Notes under the pieces: model-generated | Databases searched by the model: none | What the model was told of the DNA's origin: nothing | What the model saw: only the letters and a program-made list of their open reading frames with translations | NCBI GenBank assembly: GCA_903885855.1 | Contig: CAISKG010000091.1 | Coordinates: 1 to 9,577, forward strand | Direction: 5' to 3' | DNA: 9,577 nt | From: an uncultured Planctomycetaceae bacterium | GTDB taxonomy: Bacteria > Planctomycetota > Planctomycetia > Pirellulales > UBA1268 | Part shown: piece after piece, positions 6,735 through 9,577 of the stretch | Position numbering within the stretch: the first letter of the stretch is position 1 | Layout: each line of letters starts with the position of its first letter | Program-made: the position numbers and the translations under genes

Positions 6735-7619
6735 GTGCGCCGTGCCGTCGTCCTCGCCCACCACGACCCCGACGGCGTCGTCGATCCCCACGTCGTCCGG
6801 GCGCTCGAGCGCTACCGCGGCGTGGCCGACCGCCTGGTGGTCGTCTCCACCTCGGCCCGCCGGCTCCCCGCGGCGCTCGACGGCACCGTCGACATCTTCC
6901 TCGCGCGCGACAACACCGGCTACGACTTCGGCAGCTGGCGCGCCGGCCTGGCGGCGCTCTCGCCCCGGGGGGCCTTCGACGCCCCCGGCTACGACGAGGT
7001 GCTGTGCGTCAACGACAGCGTCTACGGCCCCCTCGCCGACCCGGCGCCCCTGATGACCGACCCGCGCACCGCCGGGGCCGACCTGTGGGGCATGGTGCTC
7101 TCGCGGCAGCCGCCGCGCGGCGGCGGCCGGACGCCGCGGCCCCATCTGCAGTCGTGGTTCTTCGCGGCGCGCCGCGCGCTCTTGGCCGCGCCCTCCTGGC
7201 AGCGCTTCTGGGAGGGGGTGACGGCGCTCGACACCAAGGACGCGGTGGTGGCGCGCTACGAGCTGGGCCTCTCGGAGCGGGCGGCCGCGGGGTTTCGCAT
7301 CGCGGGGCTGTACGACGCCGGCCTGGCCCCGCCGGCGGGATGGGCCGACGTGGCGGCGCACCTCTCGCCGCGGCGGCCGCTGCGGTCCTGGCGGCTGCTG
7401 CGCAAGGCGCGCCGGCCGCTCCACAATCCCGCCGAGCTCCTCCCGGCGCGGCTGCTGGCCGCCGGCGTGCCCTATCTCAAGGTGTCGCTCCTGCGGGTCA
7501 ACCACTACGGCCTCGACCCGCGCGTGGTCCGTGCGGACCTGGCGGCGGCGGCCGCCGCCGGGGGCTACGACGCGGCGCTCGTCGACGCCCATCTGGCCCG
7601 GATCACCGCGCGGGGCTGA
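6735..7619 (+). CDS. RgpF-like rhamnan synthesis protein
   Basis: This 294-residue protein resembles the rhamnan synthesis F family (RgpF, Pfam PF05045), whose members help assemble rhamnose-containing cell-wall or lipopolysaccharide glycans. Family-typical segments visible are ARDNTGYDFGSWRAGL (57-72), CVNDSVYGPL (91-100), a LWGM segment (117-120), HLQSWFF (137-143) and, near the C-terminus, PYLKVSLLRVNHYGLD. The start is a GTG at 6735 with GGGAG eight bases upstream. No signal peptide or membrane helix is evident, so it is probably cytoplasmic or peripheral. It sits 24 bases after the GT2 gene, and dTDP-rhamnose genes lie just across the divergent region, consistent with use of that donor. 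It is shorter than multi-domain RgpF proteins and appears to be the single RgpF domain. The precise reaction is not established by sequence. Confidence 0.82.
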   Translation: MRRAVVLAHHDPDGVVDPHVVRALERYRGVADRLVVVSTSARRLPAALDGTVDIFLARDNTGYDFGSWRAGLAALSPRGAFDAPGYDEVLCVNDSVYGPLADPAPLMTDPRTAGADLWGMVLSRQPPRGGGRTPRPHLQSWFFAARRALLAAPSWQRFWEGVTALDTKDAVVARYELGLSERAAAGFRIAGLYDAGLAPPAGWADVAAHLSPRRPLRSWRLLRKARRPLHNPAELLPARLLAAGVPYLKVSLLRVNHYGLDPRVVRADLAAAAAAGGYDAALVDAHLARITARG

Positions 7620-7647
7620 TCCCCCCCGGCGGCGGCGGGTGTGTCGG

Positions 7648-7676
7648 TTGGCTTGGCCGCGGCGGTGTGCGATAGT
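7648..7676 (+). promoter_or_regulatory. Candidate sigma70-like promoter for sucCD
   Basis: TTGGCT (7648-7653) and GATAGT (7671-7676) are separated by exactly 17 bases, in the 102-base gap between the RgpF-like gene and sucC. The predicted start near 7683 gives a leader of about 39 bases. It is the best promoter-like match in the window and suggests that sucCD is transcribed independently of the upstream glycan genes. Confidence 0.5.
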
Positions 7677-7721
7677 GTCGCCCCACGGCCCCGCCCCCTC
7701 CTGAGCCCCCGTCACCACCGC

Positions 7722-8915
7722 ATGAAGATCCACGAATACCAGGCCAAGGACCTCCTCCGTGCCGCCGGCGTGCCGGTGCTCGCCGGCCGCGTGGCCCGCA
7801 CGCCCGACGAGGCGGCGGCCGCCTTCACCGACCTGGGCGCACCGTTGTGTGCCGTCAAGGCCCAGATCCACGCCGGCGGCCGCGGCAAGGGCACCGTCAA
7901 GGGCTCGGCGCAGCGCGGCGTCGAGCTGGCCAGAAGCGCCGACGACGCGGCCCGCATCGCCCGCGGGCTCCTCGGCCAGACGCTCGTCACGATCCAGACC
8001 GGCCCCGAGGGGCAGGTGGTGCGGCAGGTGTTCGTGGAGAGCGGCTGCGCGATCGAGCGCGAGCTGTACTGCGCGATCCTCGTCGATCGCCACGCCGGCA
8101 GCCCGGTCCTCATCGCCAGCACCGCCGGCGGGATGGACATCGAGGAGGTGGCGGCGAAGACGCCGGAGCTGATCATCACCGAGCCGTTCGATCCCGACCG
8201 CGGCCTGGCCTCCTGGCAGACGCGCGTCCTGGCGTCGCGGCTGGGGCTGCCGGCCGCGAGCTGGCGCGCGGCGGAGAAGTTCTTCAAGGCCCTGACGCGG
8301 GCCTTCGTGAACCTCGACGCCTCGCTCCTCGAGATCAATCCCCTCGTCCTCACCAAGGACGGCGGCCTCGTGGCGCTCGACGCCAAGATGACCTTCGACG
8401 ACAACGCCCTCTTCCGCCATGCCGACGTCGCGGGCCTGCGCGACGAGGGGGAGGAGGAGCCGGCCGAGACGCGCGCCGCCGCCGCCGGGCTGTCGTACGT
8501 GAAGCTCGACGGCACGATCGGCTGTCTGGTCAACGGCGCCGGCCTGGCGATGAGCACCATGGACCTGGTCAAGTACCACGGCGGCCAGCCGGCCAACTTC
8601 CTCGACGTCGGGGGCGGTGCCGACGTCAAGCAGGTGACCGAGGCCTTCCGGATCATCCTCTCCGACCCGAACGTCAAGGCGATCCTGGTCAACATCTTCG
8701 GCGGCATCATGCGCTGCACGACGATCGCCAACGCCCTCGTCGAGGCCTCCAAGACCGTCGGCTTCAGCGTGCCGCTGGTGGTGCGGCTGGAGGGCACCGA
8801 GGTGGAGGAGGGGAAGCGGATCCTCGCCTCGAGCGGGACGGCGATCATCACCGCCGACGGCCTCACCGACGCCGCCCGCAAGGTGGTGGCGGCGGCCCGC
8901 GGGGCGAGCGCCTGA
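7722..8915 (+). CDS. sucC: Succinyl-CoA synthetase beta subunit (ADP-forming type)
   Basis: SucC is the nucleotide-binding subunit of succinyl-CoA synthetase, which makes ATP or GTP from succinyl-CoA in the TCA cycle as an alpha/beta complex in the cytosol. The 397 residues compare with about 388 in E. coli. An ATP-grasp domain covers roughly residues 1-240: MKIHEYQAKDLL, K46 in AVKAQIHAGGRGKG (44-57), STAGGMDIEEVA (133-144) and LLEINPLV (202-209), which includes metal-binding residues. The C-terminal ligase domain carries NGAGLAMSTMD (271-281), FLDVGGGA (293-300) and NIFGGIMRC (324-332). The ATG at 7722 gives the canonical N-terminus, although the frame is open earlier. No good Shine-Dalgarno is present; the leader is pyrimidine-rich. 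sucD follows 65 bases downstream. Nucleotide preference (ATP or GTP) cannot be settled by eye. Confidence 0.98.
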   Translation: MKIHEYQAKDLLRAAGVPVLAGRVARTPDEAAAAFTDLGAPLCAVKAQIHAGGRGKGTVKGSAQRGVELARSADDAARIARGLLGQTLVTIQTGPEGQVVRQVFVESGCAIERELYCAILVDRHAGSPVLIASTAGGMDIEEVAAKTPELIITEPFDPDRGLASWQTRVLASRLGLPAASWRAAEKFFKALTRAFVNLDASLLEINPLVLTKDGGLVALDAKMTFDDNALFRHADVAGLRDEGEEEPAETRAAAAGLSYVKLDGTIGCLVNGAGLAMSTMDLVKYHGGQPANFLDVGGGADVKQVTEAFRIILSDPNVKAILVNIFGGIMRCTTIANALVEASKTVGFSVPLVVRLEGTEVEEGKRILASSGTAIITADGLTDAARKVVAAARGASA

Positions 8916-8980
8916 TCGCGGGCCGCGCCGGCCGAGTCGTCCTTTCCATCCCCGTCCCCCTTTCACCCGACCGATCCACC
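8916..8980 (+). other. sucC-sucD intercistronic spacer
   Basis: These 65 bases hold a small perfect hairpin, GGCCG-CGC-CGGCC (8921-8933), right after the sucC stop. A pyrimidine-rich tract about 8940-8965 runs toward the sucD ATG. There is no T-run typical of a terminator and no Shine-Dalgarno for sucD, so co-transcription with sucC is expected. Confidence 0.5.
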
Positions 8981-9577
8981 ATGAGCATCCTCGTCAACCG
9001 CGACACGCGCGTCATCTGCCAGGGCATCACCGGGAAGGTGGGGGAGTTCCACACGCGCGGCTGCCTCGATTACGGCACGCGGATGGTGGGGGGCGTGACG
9101 CCGGGCAAGGGGGGCGAGACCGTCGCCGACCTGCCCGTCTTCGACACCGTCGCCGAGGCGGTGGCCGCCACCGGGGCCAACGCCACGATGATCTTCGTGC
9201 CGCCGGCGTTCGCCGCCGACGCGATCCTCGAGGCGGTGGGGGCGGAGATCGAGCTGGTGATCGCCATCACCGAGGGGATCCCGGTGATCGACATGGCCCG
9301 GGTGATGCCCGTGGTGCGCGCCTCGAAGAGCCGGCTCGTCGGCCCCAATTGCCCCGGCGTGATCACCCCGGGCCAGTGCAAGATCGGCATCATGCCCGGC
9401 TACATCCACACCCCCGGCCACGTGGGCGTGATGAGCCGCTCCGGCACGCTGACCTACGAGGCGGTGTGGCAGCTGACGCAGCTCGGCCACGGCCAGAGCA
9501 CCTGCGTCGGCCTCGGCGGCGACCCGCTCGTCGGCTCGTCGTTCATCGACATCCTCGCGCTCTTCCAGGCCGACCCG
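8981..9577 (+). CDS. sucD: Succinyl-CoA synthetase alpha subunit, N-terminal part (runs off the right edge)
   Basis: The 199 residues visible are closely collinear with E. coli SucD (about 289 residues). SucD binds CoA and carries the phosphorylated histidine that passes phosphate to the nucleotide on SucC. Seen: the CoA-binding Rossmann-like segment CQGITGKVGEFH (13-24), MVGGVTPGKGG (35-45), FVPPAFAADAILEA (72-85), ITEGIPVIDM (96-105), GPNCPGVITPGQCKIGIMPG (121-140) and SRSGTLTYEAV (152-162), then STCVGLGGDPLVGSSFIDIL. The active-site histidine (near residue 246 in E. coli) is outside the window. The ATG at 8981 aligns with the E. coli start MSILI; no Shine-Dalgarno precedes it. Same-strand order sucC-sucD is the usual bacterial arrangement. 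Confidence 0.98.
   Translation, partial: MSILVNRDTRVICQGITGKVGEFHTRGCLDYGTRMVGGVTPGKGGETVADLPVFDTVAEAVAATGANATMIFVPPAFAADAILEAVGAEIELVIAITEGIPVIDMARVMPVVRASKSRLVGPNCPGVITPGQCKIGIMPGYIHTPGHVGVMSRSGTLTYEAVWQLTQLGHGQSTCVGLGGDPLVGSSFIDILALFQADP

Noticed and set aside
7600..7622. Inverted repeat GGATCA...TGATCC at the stop of the RgpF-like gene as a terminator
   Set aside because: The stem is only 6 base pairs with an 11-base loop and is followed by C, not T, residues.
4743..8966. A very long minus-strand open frame of about 1,400 codons opposite sucC, the RgpF-like and GT2 genes
   Set aside because: It is antisense to well-recognised genes and its translation is low-complexity Arg/Gly/His/Ala-rich; high GC removes stop codons. 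Only its last roughly 30 codons are meaningful, as the shifted tail of rfbC.
1..9577. Mobile elements, CRISPR arrays, tRNA or other RNA genes, toxin-antitoxin or defence genes
   Set aside because: I found no repeat arrays, terminal inverted repeats, transposase-like proteins or tRNA-like folds; all substantial coding stretches belong to glycan or TCA-cycle families.

Overview
The window is a very GC-rich stretch of bacterial chromosome. It carries a cell-surface polysaccharide locus that borders a central-metabolism operon. All genes look chromosomal and similar in composition, with strong G/C preference at third codon positions. I see no transposase, integrase, phage gene, tRNA, rRNA or CRISPR array. 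The lineage cannot be fixed from sequence alone. The GC content, the dense overlapping genes, the Shine-Dalgarno-poor sucC/sucD starts and an RgpF-like protein beside dTDP-rhamnose genes would suit a high-GC Planctomycetota-like bacterium, but that is a tentative inference.

Layout. Positions 1-339 (minus) hold the N-terminal 113 codons of GDP-mannose 4,6-dehydratase (gmd), preceded by a candidate promoter and a hairpin leader. Positions 501-1643 (minus) encode a GT4-type glycosyltransferase. Positions 1847-2917 (plus) encode dTDP-glucose 4,6-dehydratase (rfbB). Converging on it from the other strand is the tight block rfbC-rfbA-rfbD (5266 down to 2878): epimerase, thymidylyltransferase and reductase. 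These four enzymes together make dTDP-L-rhamnose. Starting from the divergent region 5267-5549, two plus-strand genes follow: a GT2 glycosyltransferase (5550-6710) and an RgpF-like rhamnan synthesis protein (6735-7619). After a 102-base gap with a good sigma70-like promoter come sucC (7722-8915) and sucD (8981 to the window end, 199 codons), the two subunits of succinyl-CoA synthetase.

How it fits together. RfbA, RfbB, RfbC and RfbD would supply dTDP-L-rhamnose. Gmd supplies GDP-4-keto-6-deoxy-mannose, the precursor of GDP-fucose or GDP-rhamnose. The GT4, GT2 and RgpF-like proteins are the likely users of these or other nucleotide sugars in building a deoxyhexose-containing glycan. sucCD is an unrelated TCA-cycle operon that appears to have its own promoter.

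Most notable observations. (1) rfbC has an apparent one-base deletion at 4833-4840. It puts the conserved C-terminus in another frame and makes RfbC read straight into RfbA as a 527-residue open frame. (2) rfbA runs 77 bases into rfbD across a seven-G tract, where loss of one G would fuse RfbA to RfbD exactly at the RfbD start. (3) rfbB and rfbD overlap tail to tail by 40 bases. I did not find a convincing wholly new system; the locus is a recognisable rhamnose/deoxyhexose polysaccharide region with unusual gene junctions.
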